This document shows, piece after piece, positions 34,411 to 43,869 of a stretch of DNA of 64,000 bases (position 1 is the stretch's first letter; the number at the start of each line of letters is the position of its first letter). A program made the translations under genes and the position numbers. The notes beneath the pieces were generated by a model, which was given only the letters and a program-made list of their open reading frames with translations, searched no databases and was not told the origin of the DNA. Origin of the DNA: Verrucomicrobia bacterium UBA1183 (lineage in GTDB: Bacteria > Verrucomicrobiota > Verrucomicrobiia > Opitutales > UBA9783); the NCBI GenBank assembly GCA_002309885.1, contig DBYP01000018.1, forward strand, positions 1 to 64,000, written 5' to 3'.

Positions 34411-37062
34411 ATGACATCCGACGAGATTCGCGAAAGTTTTTTGCAGTTTTTTATCCAAAAAGGACATCATATCGTTCCTTCTTGCTCGCTTTTACCGGAA
34501 GCACCCAACTTGCTCTTTACCAACGCTGGCATGAATCCGTTCGTTCCTTATTTCTTGGGAGAACGGACACCGAAGTATTTGAGGGTTGCAGATACGCAGA
34601 AATGCATTCGCGCCGGAGGGAAACACAACGATTTGGAAGAAGTCGGTTTTGATACCTACCATCATACATTCTTTGAAATGTTGGGGAATTGGTCCTTTGG
34701 CGACTATTTCAAAAAAGAAGCCATCCAATGGGCGTGGGAATTGTTAACACAGGTTTGGCATTTCCCCAAGGAACGCCTTTACGCTACTGTTTACAAGCCC
34801 AATGAAGGCGATCCCGCCGAATTTGACCAAGAAGCGTACGATTTTTGGAAGGAAATTTTCCTCAAGGAAGGCTTGGATCCGAAAACGCACATCGTGTATG
34901 GCAATAAGAAGGACAATTTCTGGATGATGGGCGATACCGGCCCCTGTGGTCCTTGCTCTGAGATTCATATAGATTTGACTCCAAAAGGCGATACGAAGGG
35001 GGCTTTGGTCAATAAAGGCGATGTACGTTGTATAGAAATTTGGAATTTAGTGTTCATGCAGTACAACGCGCTTTCGGACGGTACTTGGGAACGGCTAAAG
35101 AACCGATATGTCGATACCGGCATGGGCTTTGAGCGCGTCGCGGGTATTTTCGCAACAACAAAGAATTTTACCGACTTTTCAAAAGTTACTTCCAATTACG
35201 ATAGCGATCTTTTTGCGCCTATTTTTCAGGCATTGGAACGGCAATCTGGGCATACCTACAGCGGCAAGATTCCGTCCCCGAGCGCACAAAATGATGACGA
35301 GGCCATGGCGGATTGCGCCTTCCGGATCATCGCGGATCACATTCGTACGCTATCTTTTGCAATCGCCGATGGTATTTTGCCGGGAAATGAGGGACGAAAT
35401 TATGTTCTACGCCGCATCGCAAGACGCGCCATTCTGTTCGGAAGGAAGCTAAAACTGCCTTCCGGATTTTTCGCCGATCTCAGCGCAGTTGTTATCGAAA
35501 AAATGGGGAAACACTTCCCAGAATTGGGGCAGCATGCGGAAACTATAAAAAAAGTTATTAGCAAAGAAGAAATGGCGTTTAACGAAACTCTGTCGCGTGG
35601 CTTACATCTGTTTGAACGCTGGCTGGAAGAAGGTATAGCGTCTATATCGGGCGATAAATCTTTCTTGCTATACGATACTTACGGTTTTCCTCTAGACTTG
35701 ACGCAGTTGTTAGCAAAAGAACATGGGATAGATGTCGATTGCAAAGGATTCGAGCAAGCCATGCAAGAACAGAAAGATCGATCGCGGGCATCGCAAAAGA
35801 AGTCAGCGATTGTATTGAACCATGGCGGTTCTGAAACACGATTTGTGGGTTACGATGAAGCAAATCTTACGCATTGGGAAACCCAACTCGTAAACGTTGA
35901 ACAGCAGGACGATAATGTATACATTGTCACCGAAAGTAGCCCGTTCTATGGTGAAAAAGGCGGACAAGTGGGAGATACAGGTTGGATTTTATTAGCAGAT
36001 GGACAAAAAATCGCTATTATCAACACCGTTTGGCAGCAGAAAACCTTGTTGCATCAGATTCAAAAAACCGACCTTTCGAAAATTGAAAATTGTGTAAATC
36101 AGCCAGTTCAGCTTTCGGTCGATACAGAACGTCGCAAAGCGATTTCGCGCAATCACAGTGCAACACACCTCTTACATTGGGCTTTGCGAAAGGTTGTCGG
36201 TGAACACGTCCATCAAGCCGGATCTTGGGTCTCCGATCATTGCTTCCGTTTCGATTTCTCTCATTTCGAAAAATTAACAACGGAACAGCTTCAAAACATC
36301 GAACAATTGTGCAATGAACGCATTTTAGCTAACGATACTGTCTTTACCGAAGAAACCGATTTCGATAAAAAGCCTGAAAATTGTTTAGCATTTTTTAGCG
36401 ATAAATACGGCAATCGCGTTCGCGTGGTACACTTAGGGGATTTTTCGCTGGAACTGTGTGGTGGAACCCATGTTCATGCAACCGGAGAATTGGGGCAGAT
36501 AAAGATTTTGCAAGAAACCGCGGTGGCTTCGGGTGTACGAAGGATAGAAGCCATAACCGGCCTCTACGCCTATCAATATAATGCAAAGTTGGAAAAACAG
36601 CTCAAACAGTTAGAGGTCGTATTTGAATGCCCGTGTTGCAAAATTCTCGAAAAATATCAACGTGCGCTCGATCAAAAGAAACAGTTTGAAGCGATGTATC
36701 GGCAATCGCTGCAGAAAGATAGCTCCAACGTCGTACAGAAGCAACAAGCTATCGATGGTTTAAATTGCGTGCAGTTCTGCCTGCAAACCATTGATATGAA
36801 TACGTTGCGGAGTTTGGGGAAGTCGTACTTTACACAAAACAAAGTCGATGTCCTTTGGGCTGCCGGCGAAAATGACGGTAAAGGGTTCGTGCTTGTCTTC
36901 TGTTCCGACAAGGCCATAGCGCAACACAAAGAAGCTAACGCTTTAATTCAAGGCTTTTTGAATCCGTTAGGCGCCAATGGTGGTGGGAAAACCGATTTTG
37001 CAACCGGCGGCATAAAAGACGTGGCTGTACTGAAAACCCATTGGGGAAAGTTGTCGTTCTAA
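34411..37062 (+). CDS. alaS: Alanyl-tRNA synthetase
   Basis: Charges tRNA-Ala and clears mischarged Ser/Gly. The 883-residue protein has the class II catalytic core (FTNAGMNPFVPYFLGE, GNWSFGDYFKKEAI), the editing-domain zinc motif (SRNHSATHLLHWALRKV with the partner LELCGGTHVHATGELG) and a C-terminal domain. The C-terminal oligomerisation part is short of some paralogue landmarks but not truncated. The start at 34411 (TSDEIRESFLQFF) matches the family; an upstream TTG adds only 12 residues. The stop overlaps the next start in TAATG. Confidence 0.97.
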   Translation: MTSDEIRESFLQFFIQKGHHIVPSCSLLPEAPNLLFTNAGMNPFVPYFLGERTPKYLRVADTQKCIRAGGKHNDLEEVGFDTYHHTFFEMLGNWSFGDYFKKEAIQWAWELLTQVWHFPKERLYATVYKPNEGDPAEFDQEAYDFWKEIFLKEGLDPKTHIVYGNKKDNFWMMGDTGPCGPCSEIHIDLTPKGDTKGALVNKGDVRCIEIWNLVFMQYNALSDGTWERLKNRYVDTGMGFERVAGIFATTKNFTDFSKVTSNYDSDLFAPIFQALERQSGHTYSGKIPSPSAQNDDEAMADCAFRIIADHIRTLSFAIADGILPGNEGRNYVLRRIARRAILFGRKLKLPSGFFADLSAVVIEKMGKHFPELGQHAETIKKVISKEEMAFNETLSRGLHLFERWLEEGIASISGDKSFLLYDTYGFPLDLTQLLAKEHGIDVDCKGFEQAMQEQKDRSRASQKKSAIVLNHGGSETRFVGYDEANLTHWETQLVNVEQQDDNVYIVTESSPFYGEKGGQVGDTGWILLADGQKIAIINTVWQQKTLLHQIQKTDLSKIENCVNQPVQLSVDTERRKAISRNHSATHLLHWALRKVVGEHVHQAGSWVSDHCFRFDFSHFEKLTTEQLQNIEQLCNERILANDTVFTEETDFDKKPENCLAFFSDKYGNRVRVVHLGDFSLELCGGTHVHATGELGQIKILQETAVASGVRRIEAITGLYAYQYNAKLEKQLKQLEVVFECPCCKILEKYQRALDQKKQFEAMYRQSLQKDSSNVVQKQQAIDGLNCVQFCLQTIDMNTLRSLGKSYFTQNKVDVLWAAGENDGKGFVLVFCSDKAIAQHKEANALIQGFLNPLGANGGGKTDFATGGIKDVAVLKTHWGKLSF

Positions 37063-38687
37063 TGAAGATGAATGTTATCGAATCTTTGGGTGAGGTAGCT
37101 CGGGCACATCCGAAAACCATCGGATTGAAGGATCCCTATCGGAACTTCGGCAGCATCCTCAATTACCACAATAAGACCTTTCAACAGATGGATCATGAAG
37201 TTGATTTGTGGGCGACGTACTTGATGACTCAAGGCTTTTCTAAAGGGCAAAAAGCGCTTCTGATGCTGCCACCCGGCGAAGATTTGCTGATAACCGTATT
37301 CGCTATGCTACGCCTAGGCACGATACCCGTCGTTATCGATCCCGGGATGGGACTCAAGAACTTCATTCATTGCGCCAAAAGGACACAACCGGATCTATTC
37401 TTGGGCTGTCCTAAAGCACGTATTCTTTACTATTTGCTGCAACCGATTATTCGTTTCAAGAAGGCAATTTTTTTATCACAACGACTGAAAAAAACACTGT
37501 ACAAAAAGGATTTCGCGTGCCATCTGCAGCAGGAAGATCGTAACAACGATACCGCAGCGGTACTGTTTACTTCGGGATCAACCGGTTATCCCAAAGGCGC
37601 CATTTATACCTACGAAGAATTTAATCAGCAGATTGAAGTGTTGCGAGAAACCTTTTCGATACAACCCGGCGAAGTCGATATACCGCTGCTTCCGGTTTTT
37701 TCCCTTTACAATCCGGCGTTGGGGATGACCACCGTTGTTCCCGAAATGAATCCGTCGCACCCGGGTGCTTTGAATCCCAAAAAGATTGTGGAGGCAATTT
37801 TAACGAACCATGTCACCAACAGCTTTGGATCACCTCGTTTGTGGACAAAAATCGCGGACTATTGCGAGAAAAACGATATCACATTGCCTTCCATAAAGCG
37901 AATATTTTTAGCCGGTGCTCCAGTTCATCCGCTGTTGCTAAAACGTGTTCAAGCACTTATCCCCCACGGTGAGTCTTTTACGCCTTATGGAGCTACCGAA
38001 GCTTTGCCGATTGCCTATATTTCTGCCAAAGAAGTCATAGAGAACACATACGCTTTAACCTTGCAAGGCAAAGGCACTTGCGTTGGACATGCACTTCCTG
38101 GCGTCCAGATCCGCATTATTCCCATTAAAGACGAAGCGCTTGCGCAACTTCCAGAAGAGCTGCCAACGGGTGAAGTTGGCGAAATTGCCGTATGTGCACC
38201 TTATATCAGCAAAGCCTATTTGAATGATCCTTCTGCAACAGCTAAAGCCAAAATTTCAAACAGCGGCAACATTTGGCATCGCATGGGTGATTTGGGCTAC
38301 AAAGACGAACAAGGACATCTCTGGTTCTGCGGACGGAAAGCCGAGCGTGTTATTTGCGAAGACCGCACATTCTATACCGATTGCTGTGAGGCGGTATTCA
38401 ACGCTCATAAGGCTGTGGCTCGATCGGCGCTGATCGCTTTCGAAAAAGAAGGGCGAAACGTTCCCACGATCGTTATTGAACTTAATCGGAAATTGTCGAC
38501 ATTTCAGAAGAAAAATTTACTGCAAGAACTTCGCGAACTGGCACAAACCGTAGCAACCACACAAGAAATTTCACATTTTTGTTTCTATAAAAAATTTCCT
38601 GTAGATGTCCGGCATAACGCTAAAATACACCGATTAACCTTGACGCGTTATTTCAAAAAACACCCTTCGGAAATCATAGAAATTTAA
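37062..38687 (+). CDS. OleC-like AMP-dependent acid ligase
   Basis: A 541-residue ANL-superfamily enzyme. The ATP/AMP motif is LFTSGSTGYPKGAIYTYEEF; the following FSIQPGEVDIPLLPVFSLYN and NPALGMTTVVPEMNP are characteristic of OleC, the beta-lactone synthetase of long-chain olefin synthesis, rather than of acyl-CoA ligases. C-terminal motifs include YGATEALPIA and RMGDLGYKDEQGHLWFCGRK. No oleA, oleB or oleD is in the window, so the substrate is unknown. The start overlaps the alaS stop by one base (TAATG), giving translational coupling with an unrelated housekeeping gene. Gene assignment rests on motif similarity from memory. Confidence 0.7.
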   Translation: MKMNVIESLGEVARAHPKTIGLKDPYRNFGSILNYHNKTFQQMDHEVDLWATYLMTQGFSKGQKALLMLPPGEDLLITVFAMLRLGTIPVVIDPGMGLKNFIHCAKRTQPDLFLGCPKARILYYLLQPIIRFKKAIFLSQRLKKTLYKKDFACHLQQEDRNNDTAAVLFTSGSTGYPKGAIYTYEEFNQQIEVLRETFSIQPGEVDIPLLPVFSLYNPALGMTTVVPEMNPSHPGALNPKKIVEAILTNHVTNSFGSPRLWTKIADYCEKNDITLPSIKRIFLAGAPVHPLLLKRVQALIPHGESFTPYGATEALPIAYISAKEVIENTYALTLQGKGTCVGHALPGVQIRIIPIKDEALAQLPEELPTGEVGEIAVCAPYISKAYLNDPSATAKAKISNSGNIWHRMGDLGYKDEQGHLWFCGRKAERVICEDRTFYTDCCEAVFNAHKAVARSALIAFEKEGRNVPTIVIELNRKLSTFQKKNLLQELRELAQTVATTQEISHFCFYKKFPVDVRHNAKIHRLTLTRYFKKHPSEIIEI

Positions 38688-38813
38688 TAAGGGCACTTTT
38701 TGAAAAAAGTTTCCCTTAGACCCTCAAAAACTTTTCTTATTTTGCAACAATGTTGCAAAATAAGAAAAGTTTTAAGGGAGATTGAGGGATTTTTTACAAA
38801 AAATCCCTCAAAA
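38688..38813 (+). repeat. Nested palindromic repeat, copy 8
   Basis: AAGGGCACTTTTTGAAAAAA with GTTTCCCTT, CCCTCAAAAACTTTT, a TTTTGCAACAATGTTGCAAAA core, and GAGGGATTTTTTACAAAAAA with TCCCTC. It follows the ligase stop almost directly. Confidence 0.88.
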
Positions 38814-38863
38814 AGACTGAACCTTCGTTTTTGTGGTACAAAAAGTGCTGCACAAATGTTTGT

Positions 38864-40024
38864 ATGGCAGAAGTTTCATTCAATACACCTCAAGTTCAGA
38901 TGGGTAGCGGATATATGGATTCCGCAAAGGAAGTTTCTGAAACGACGAAAGGGCAATTTGGAGCGCAAGAGGTAACCGTAAGTCAAGACGTCGACCCCAC
39001 CACGAAAGACGATGAATGTGCGTCTGTGTTTCAAGCGGAAAAGAACACCAAAAAAGCTCAGAAGAAAAAGGACAAAGAAGGCAAAACAAAACTCAATGCT
39101 CTTCAAAAAACCAAAGAAAATCAAAATATTAATGAACAAGACCAGCGCGGTCGTAGGATAAGCAAAGCTACGGAAAAAAGGCTGGCATCTCTCGGCCAAT
39201 TTACCTCCAAAGATCTTTCGGGAACTATCCAGGAACGCTCTCAAAAGCTCTTTGATGGTAATGAAAAAAATTATCAAGAATGCTTTGAGGAATTAGATCT
39301 GGCGGTTCGCCAAAAAACGCTCACACCCAATAAGATTAGTCAAGCAACCCAACGTTTCGATGATGTCGCAGAGCAACATAATGCACTGCAAATCACTATT
39401 GAAGTTTGGGAGAGAAAGCTCTCCAATTTAAAGAATTTGAAACAGGGGGTGTCTTCTGAGAAAGACATTGATGCGCAAACAAAACAACAAGATCAAGAAG
39501 AAATTCAGCAACAAATTCAAGAACTTGAAAATGCTTTAGACGGCATCAAAAAATCTCAAGGGGACTTGATGAACCTCAAGGAAGCACGAGACCATATCAT
39601 ATGGAGCTATGAAACAGCACCTTTGTTGCGTAAAATCACCGCGTCAATTGTCAACGATATCACTTTAAACCCCAAATCTTACAATGCACTGCTTTTGGAC
39701 AAACTTTTACCCTTAAAAGGAGATCCTGCTAAAACATTCGATTGTTTGACGCAAGGACTTATCGATGGCGTAGATCTTCCAGTAAGCACCTCTATCGAAC
39801 ACTTCAATAACAATCTAGGTGTTTTCAAATCTTGTTTGTCGCAAGAACTAAAATGTTGCCCTGACAAAAATACATCAGCGGCTATATTGAACTCAATTCG
39901 AAGCATAGAAAAATTTGATACTGTACAAAAACTGAACACAGGATTTATTAACAAACTTTCATCGGTCGTACCCTATACAAATCCCGAAACCGCCGCTTCA
40001 GGAGCAAAAGCACTAACCTCTTAG
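38864..40024 (+). CDS. sctW: Type III secretion gatekeeper (SctW/YopN-like)
   Basis: A 386-residue protein, probably the secreted plug that holds back effector export until host contact. The N-terminal 110 residues are polar, low-complexity and Lys/Gln-rich (NTKKAQKKKDKEGKTKLN), as in a disordered secretion-signal and chaperone-binding region. The rest is helical and includes a coiled coil (QDQEEIQQQIQELENALDGI). Family similarity is weak by eye; the call depends on the two following genes, which look like TyeA and a gatekeeper chaperone. Lacking the C-terminal TyeA domain within itself, it is YopN-type rather than a fused MxiC/CopN-type. No other secretion structural genes are in the window. 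Confidence 0.65.
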   Translation: MAEVSFNTPQVQMGSGYMDSAKEVSETTKGQFGAQEVTVSQDVDPTTKDDECASVFQAEKNTKKAQKKKDKEGKTKLNALQKTKENQNINEQDQRGRRISKATEKRLASLGQFTSKDLSGTIQERSQKLFDGNEKNYQECFEELDLAVRQKTLTPNKISQATQRFDDVAEQHNALQITIEVWERKLSNLKNLKQGVSSEKDIDAQTKQQDQEEIQQQIQELENALDGIKKSQGDLMNLKEARDHIIWSYETAPLLRKITASIVNDITLNPKSYNALLLDKLLPLKGDPAKTFDCLTQGLIDGVDLPVSTSIEHFNNNLGVFKSCLSQELKCCPDKNTSAAILNSIRSIEKFDTVQKLNTGFINKLSSVVPYTNPETAASGAKALTS

Positions 40025-40034
40025 AAACAACATC

Positions 40035-40313
40035 ATGATATCGGAACAAGAAAAGCAGACTTTAGCTTATTATCTGACAAAAACGATGATGAGTTGCATT
40101 TTCAGGGAATACATCGATGAAAATCAACTGTTGCAAATCATGGAATATTTACAAGTTCGGACGCATGAGCAACAAATTTTCTTTTTAACCCAATTGACGG
40201 TTGTTTTACGTGAGTATCCCGACTCAATATTTTCTAATCCTGACGTCAGAAATAAACTGCTGAACACCATACAGGAGTGTTTGGATTCAAGAATACTCGA
40301 GGAGAATAATTAA
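40035..40313 (+). CDS. tyeA: TyeA-like type III secretion regulator
   Basis: A 92-residue protein, the same length as Yersinia TyeA. The stretch RTHEQQIFFLTQLTVVLREY and the following SIFSNPDVRNKLLNTIQECL align in register with the TyeA pattern of a helix, then FP..VF....., then a terminal helix. TyeA binds the C-terminus of the gatekeeper and controls the order of secretion. It follows the gatekeeper gene by 10 bp and precedes the chaperone gene by one base. Confidence 0.72.
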   Translation: MISEQEKQTLAYYLTKTMMSCIFREYIDENQLLQIMEYLQVRTHEQQIFFLTQLTVVLREYPDSIFSNPDVRNKLLNTIQECLDSRILEENN

Positions 40314-40314
40314 T

Positions 40315-40683
40315 ATGTTTATAGATACAGAACTAAAATCTTTCGGCGAAAGTATAGGCATAAAAGATCTACATCTTAACGACAGAGGTTGTGTTAAATT
40401 TTCTTTCGAACAAGATCGGACGCTATTCATAGAAAAAGGCAACGAAAAAATTTTCTTCTTCATTGTAAAAGAATTTTCTTTAGCACCGCTACCGTTCCAT
40501 CTATACGAAAAGGCGCTTGCCGAATGTCAAAATCAGCAAAGTTATCCTTTCTCCATTCAAGCGATTGCAAAAACCGATCATGATGTGGGTTTCCTAACTT
40601 CGCTCCACGATAACGAATGCGATCAGCCTACGCTCAATAAGGTTTTCGAATTTTTATTGCAAAAAGTAAACGGTTTGAACTAA
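40315..40683 (+). CDS. Type III secretion chaperone (CesT/SycN-like)
   Basis: A 122-residue class I-type chaperone. The N-terminus LKSFGESIGIKDLHLNDRGC and the following CVKFSFEQDRTLFIEKG give the usual helix-strand-strand opening (…GI.dL.ld..G.c.l..d...) of the family, and the C-terminal helix is LNKVFEFLLQKVNGL. It presumably keeps the gatekeeper secretion-competent. It closes the three-gene unit; a repeat (copy 9) follows 12 bp later. Confidence 0.72.
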   Translation: MFIDTELKSFGESIGIKDLHLNDRGCVKFSFEQDRTLFIEKGNEKIFFFIVKEFSLAPLPFHLYEKALAECQNQQSYPFSIQAIAKTDHDVGFLTSLHDNECDQPTLNKVFEFLLQKVNGLN

Positions 40684-40694
40684 GGACAACATAA

Positions 40695-40802
40695 TAGGGA
40701 AAGTTTTTGAAAAAAGCTTCCCCTAAACCCTCAAAAACTTTTAATTTTGCAAAATGAGTGGGGCGCAGGGCCTTTGCCCTCCTTTAAAAAAAATCTCTCA
40801 AA
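40695..40802 (+). repeat. Nested palindromic repeat, copy 9 (partial)
   Basis: AGGGAAAGTTTTTGAAAAAA with GCTTCCCCT, CCCTCAAAAACTTTT, a reduced ATTTTGCAAAAT core, GGGCGCAGGGCCTTTGCCC, and a shortened final segment AAAAAAAATCTCTC. It separates the type III secretion trio from yraN. Confidence 0.75.
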
Positions 40803-40814
40803 CCTATAACAGAT

Positions 40815-41219
40815 TCAACCCATTGTGACGTTCTCGTAGTGGTTGATGGCCTTTATTTGCCCATTGTTCCTCCAATCGATAGAAATAACATCAAACCGGT
40901 ACGTTTTTATTCCAGAATGTGTACGTCGGTAAGCATTCGCAGCGTACCTAATGGCCCGCTTTTTCTTTAAATTTATTGAATCAAAACCGCTTTGTAAGCC
41001 ATTTAACGTCCGTCCGCGCACTTCAACGAAAACAATACAGCCTTGCTTTTCTGCTACGATATCCAATTCGTAACGCCCTTGACGCCAATTTTTATCCAAA
41101 ATCCGAAAACCGTTCCGTTTCAAAAATCGAGCCGCTTTGCGTTCTCCATACTGCCCACGACGCACATTGGCGTTACAAAAACTTCGATACCAAGTGATAA
41201 ATTTCTGTAAAATCAGCAT
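40815..41219 (-). CDS. yraN: YraN/UPF0102 nuclease-fold protein
   Basis: A 134-residue Holliday-junction-resolvase-fold protein. Signature segments GQYGERKAARFLKRNGFRIL, NWRQGRYELDIVAEKQG and IVFVEVRGRTLNGLQSGFD match the family; the catalytic Glu/Asp pair and Glu-X-Arg are in place. Biological role is not settled. The start at 41219 overlaps the end of pssA by 7 bp; an upstream ATG at 41243 is less likely. Confidence 0.88.
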   Translation of the reverse strand: MLILQKFITWYRSFCNANVRRGQYGERKAARFLKRNGFRILDKNWRQGRYELDIVAEKQGCIVFVEVRGRTLNGLQSGFDSINLKKKRAIRYAANAYRRTHSGIKTYRFDVISIDWRNNGQIKAINHYENVTMG

Positions 41220-42025
41220 TTTTTGCGCAAACGCATGGCACACTTGACATAACGGATCAGTCCATAAAATACGTAGCCTAACGACAGGAATACGAACGAC
41301 AAGCCTTCAAACGTGCAAATGATAACAAAAATGCTGATAATTAGGATAAACGCACGGAATTTGGTTTCCGTTGTCCAATCGATATGTTTAAAACTTGGAT
41401 AGCGCACATTGCTGACCATCAGCCAGGCAATAAGCAACATCAATACCGGCAAAAGCAATGCCCACGCTTTCAAATCAAAACGATTGATGACCAGCACCAA
41501 CGAAGCAATAACACTCGCGGCAGCCGGAATCGGCAATCCAATAAAGCAGGAAGCATCACGTGCTGCCAACTTCTGATCTTTGGGCAATAGCGGATGTGTA
41601 ATAACATTGAACCGCGCCAAACGGACAGCACCGCACAGGAGATAAATAAAACCCACAATCCAACCGATTTTTCTAAAAAAAGGATAATTGTTGGTCGGCG
41701 AAAGAATTAAAAAGAATACCATCATCGCTGGAGCCAAACCGAACGAAACGACATCCGCAATGGAATCGAACTCTTTACCAAAAAGGGATTCGCGCCCCCC
41801 TAGACGTGCCAAACGACCATCCAAGCCGTCGCAGATGAATGAACCGAAGATACACCAAACCGCTTGATTGTAAAATTCAACCGCCGCAGAAGCTTCCACA
41901 CAGTACTTTGCTTGAATACAACGAATGATGCACAAAAAACCGAAAAACAAATTTCCAGCCGTAAACGTATTGGGCAACAAATAAATTTTTGCCAAAGGTG
42001 TTTCTGTATTTTTCTCTGTTTGCAT
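41213..42025 (-). CDS. pssA: CDP-diacylglycerol--serine O-phosphatidyltransferase
   Basis: Membrane enzyme making phosphatidylserine, precursor of phosphatidylethanolamine. The CDP-alcohol phosphatidyltransferase motif spans DGLDGRLARLGGRESLFGKE and FDSIAD, with all conserved Asp, Gly and Ala-Arg residues. The N-terminal LPNTFTAGNLFFGFLCII and several membrane segments follow. The start at 42025 (270 residues) is preferred to 42058. It follows a RelE-like gene by 2 bp. Confidence 0.93.
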   Translation of the reverse strand: MQTEKNTETPLAKIYLLPNTFTAGNLFFGFLCIIRCIQAKYCVEASAAVEFYNQAVWCIFGSFICDGLDGRLARLGGRESLFGKEFDSIADVVSFGLAPAMMVFFLILSPTNNYPFFRKIGWIVGFIYLLCGAVRLARFNVITHPLLPKDQKLAARDASCFIGLPIPAAASVIASLVLVINRFDLKAWALLLPVLMLLIAWLMVSNVRYPSFKHIDWTTETKFRAFILIISIFVIICTFEGLSFVFLSLGYVFYGLIRYVKCAMRLRKKC

Positions 42026-42027
42026 GA

Positions 42028-42366
42028 TTATTTCTTTAAAGTCTCCAAATATTGCCAAAAACTGTTATCTTTTTCTATCATTTCTTCATCGAATGGCAAT
42101 TTTGCTCGAAAAAGAAAATCATTCCAGGTATGTTTTGGAATCAAATAATGAATGTGAAATGTGTTATCCGAATCATTTTCAAAATAAATTCGAAAATCCT
42201 GCCAACGTAATCGATAGTATACCTTATTCTCGCGAACAATCTTGCCGTACTGCTCCGATTTTGTAAAATCAAAAGCTCCCAACACATCAATCAACTGCAT
42301 TTGTTGCTCTTGCGTCATGTGTGCCAAAATTTGCTTGCACTGCGAACTAAATATTAACTGATGCAT
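42028..42366 (-). CDS. RelE/ParE-superfamily-like protein without a partner antitoxin
   Basis: A 112-residue protein. The segment VLGAFDFTKSEQYGKIVREN and the strands KVYYRLRWQDFRIYFENDSD resemble the antiparallel sheet of RelE-like mRNA interferases (VYRLRVGDYRI-type motif). There is no antitoxin next to it. It lies between pssA and mcsA inside a tightly packed housekeeping unit, overlapping mcsA by 20 bp, so it may have been adopted for another role. Function uncertain. Confidence 0.6.
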   Translation of the reverse strand: MHQLIFSSQCKQILAHMTQEQQMQLIDVLGAFDFTKSEQYGKIVRENKVYYRLRWQDFRIYFENDSDNTFHIHYLIPKHTWNDFLFRAKLPFDEEMIEKDNSFWQYLETLKK

Positions 42367-42856
42367 CTTCGATTTCCTTTTTTAACGTATCGATTTGCTT
42401 TTGATACCCTTGTGCGGCTTCAAAATTTTCGGACTTTATGAACTTCTCTTTACACGCTTCCCAATATTCCAAACGCGGTTTATAAGCTTCTTCTAAAGTT
42501 GAAAACGTCGAAAATTCATTCTGCTTAGGCACTTTTCCAAGATAAACCGAACAATCTTTAAATCCCCGCAAATAAGGTTTTACGAAATCCGAAAAAACTT
42601 CGTAACACTTGGGACAACCCAAATGCTTATTCTCTTCTATCCAAGCTTTGGAACATCCGCAAACAGGACAAAAATGGTGCGACAGCGCGACATCCAATTG
42701 CCTGCCTGCTGCATTTTCGCAAAAATCGTATCCCGTTCCCCAAGTTTCCGGCTTGTGTTTTGGACATAAAAAGATTTCGGACATTTGTCCATGATCGTCA
42801 ATACGCACAAAACGTACCGTCGCTTCTTCGTTACAAAAATGACATTTGTTATTCAT
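42347..42856 (-). CDS. mcsA: McsA-like zinc-finger protein with UvrB/UvrC motif
   Basis: A 169-residue protein with paired Cys motifs: [27 protein letters not shown] and [10 protein letters not shown]. The C-terminal helix [20 protein letters not shown] is the UvrB/UvrC (UVR) motif. McsA of Gram-positives activates the protein kinase McsB; similar proteins occur in other phyla. It overlaps trxB by 8 bp. Confidence 0.8.
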   Translation of the reverse strand: MNNKCHFCNEEATVRFVRIDDHGQMSEIFLCPKHKPETWGTGYDFCENAAGRQLDVALSHHFCPVCGCSKAWIEENKHLGCPKCYEVFSDFVKPYLRGFKDCSVYLGKVPKQNEFSTFSTLEEAYKPRLEYWEACKEKFIKSENFEAAQGYQKQIDTLKKEIEDASVNI

Positions 42857-43787
42857 GGTTCAATAACCAAGCTTCCGCCTCCAATGCCGCCTGTGCTCCC
42901 ATGCCCGCTGCAACACAAGCTTGACGATAAAATGGATCCACGCAATCTCCAGCAGCAAAAATACCCGGTACCTGCGTACATACGGCTTTATCAAAAATTT
43001 TGACGTAGCCCTTATCATCCAAATCTAAAACATCTCCAAAAACCTGCGTATTTGGCTTCCATCCTATCGCCAAAAATACACCTTTGCAATCAATTATACG
43101 CGAGGTAGCATCCTGTGTATTCTTCACTTGCAAACCTGATATAAAGCCCTCCGTATCGAGCTTAAAGTCTACCGGAATACTGTTCCAAACAACTTCGATT
43201 TTTTCATTATGGCAGACCCGTTCGGCCATGATTTTTGAAGCCCGTAAGACATCGCGTCGGTGGATCAAGAAAACCTTTTTGCAGATTTTGCTCAAGTATA
43301 ATGCCTCTTCGCAAGCCGAATCACCACCGCCGATAACACAGACGATCTCATTGCGGTAAAAAAAACCGTCACAGGTCGCACAAACACTCAAACCTTTTCC
43401 CCCTAATAATGTGGTTTCATTGGGCAAACCTAAGGTATTTGGCTTCGATCCGGTAGCAATGATAACCGCTTTAGATTCGATTTTATCTCCATTTGCCAAA
43501 GATAAAATCTTTCGATCGCTTTGAATTTCAATTTTTTGTGCAGACGTAGCTAAAAATCTTGCACCAAATCGCTCTGCTTGCTGCCGCATGCGATCCATCA
43601 ATTCCGCACCTTGGATACCTTCTGGGAAGCCTGGGAAATTCTCAATTTCCGTGGTTTGTGTCAATAGACCTCCAGGCAGTTCACCTACCAAAACTAGCGG
43701 CTTCAATTGCGCTCGAGCTGCATAGATAGCTGCTGTACAACCGGCACAGCCACTACCTAGAATCACCACATTTTCAACATTTCCCAT
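42849..43787 (-). CDS. trxB: Thioredoxin reductase
   Basis: FAD/NADPH enzyme reducing thioredoxin, and possible donor system for the peroxiredoxin. The 312-residue protein has the FAD motif [18 protein letters not shown], redox pair CATC in [13 protein letters not shown], the NADPH motif [14 protein letters not shown] and the C-terminal FAD motif [14 protein letters not shown]. The ATG at 43787 fits the family; 43802 is an alternative. It heads the unit trxB-mcsA-(RelE-like)-pssA-yraN. Confidence 0.96.
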   Translation of the reverse strand: MGNVENVVILGSGCAGCTAAIYAARAQLKPLVLVGELPGGLLTQTTEIENFPGFPEGIQGAELMDRMRQQAERFGARFLATSAQKIEIQSDRKILSLANGDKIESKAVIIATGSKPNTLGLPNETTLLGGKGLSVCATCDGFFYRNEIVCVIGGGDSACEEALYLSKICKKVFLIHRRDVLRASKIMAERVCHNEKIEVVWNSIPVDFKLDTEGFISGLQVKNTQDATSRIIDCKGVFLAIGWKPNTQVFGDVLDLDDKGYVKIFDKAVCTQVPGIFAAGDCVDPFYRQACVAAGMGAQAALEAEAWLLNHE

Positions 43788-43869
43788 ACACTTAAAATTC
43801 AATACCTTTCTTGCTTTATGTCAAAGCTTTTTAGTCTAGACTTAATAATGGCGGAGCAGTAAAAAATTA

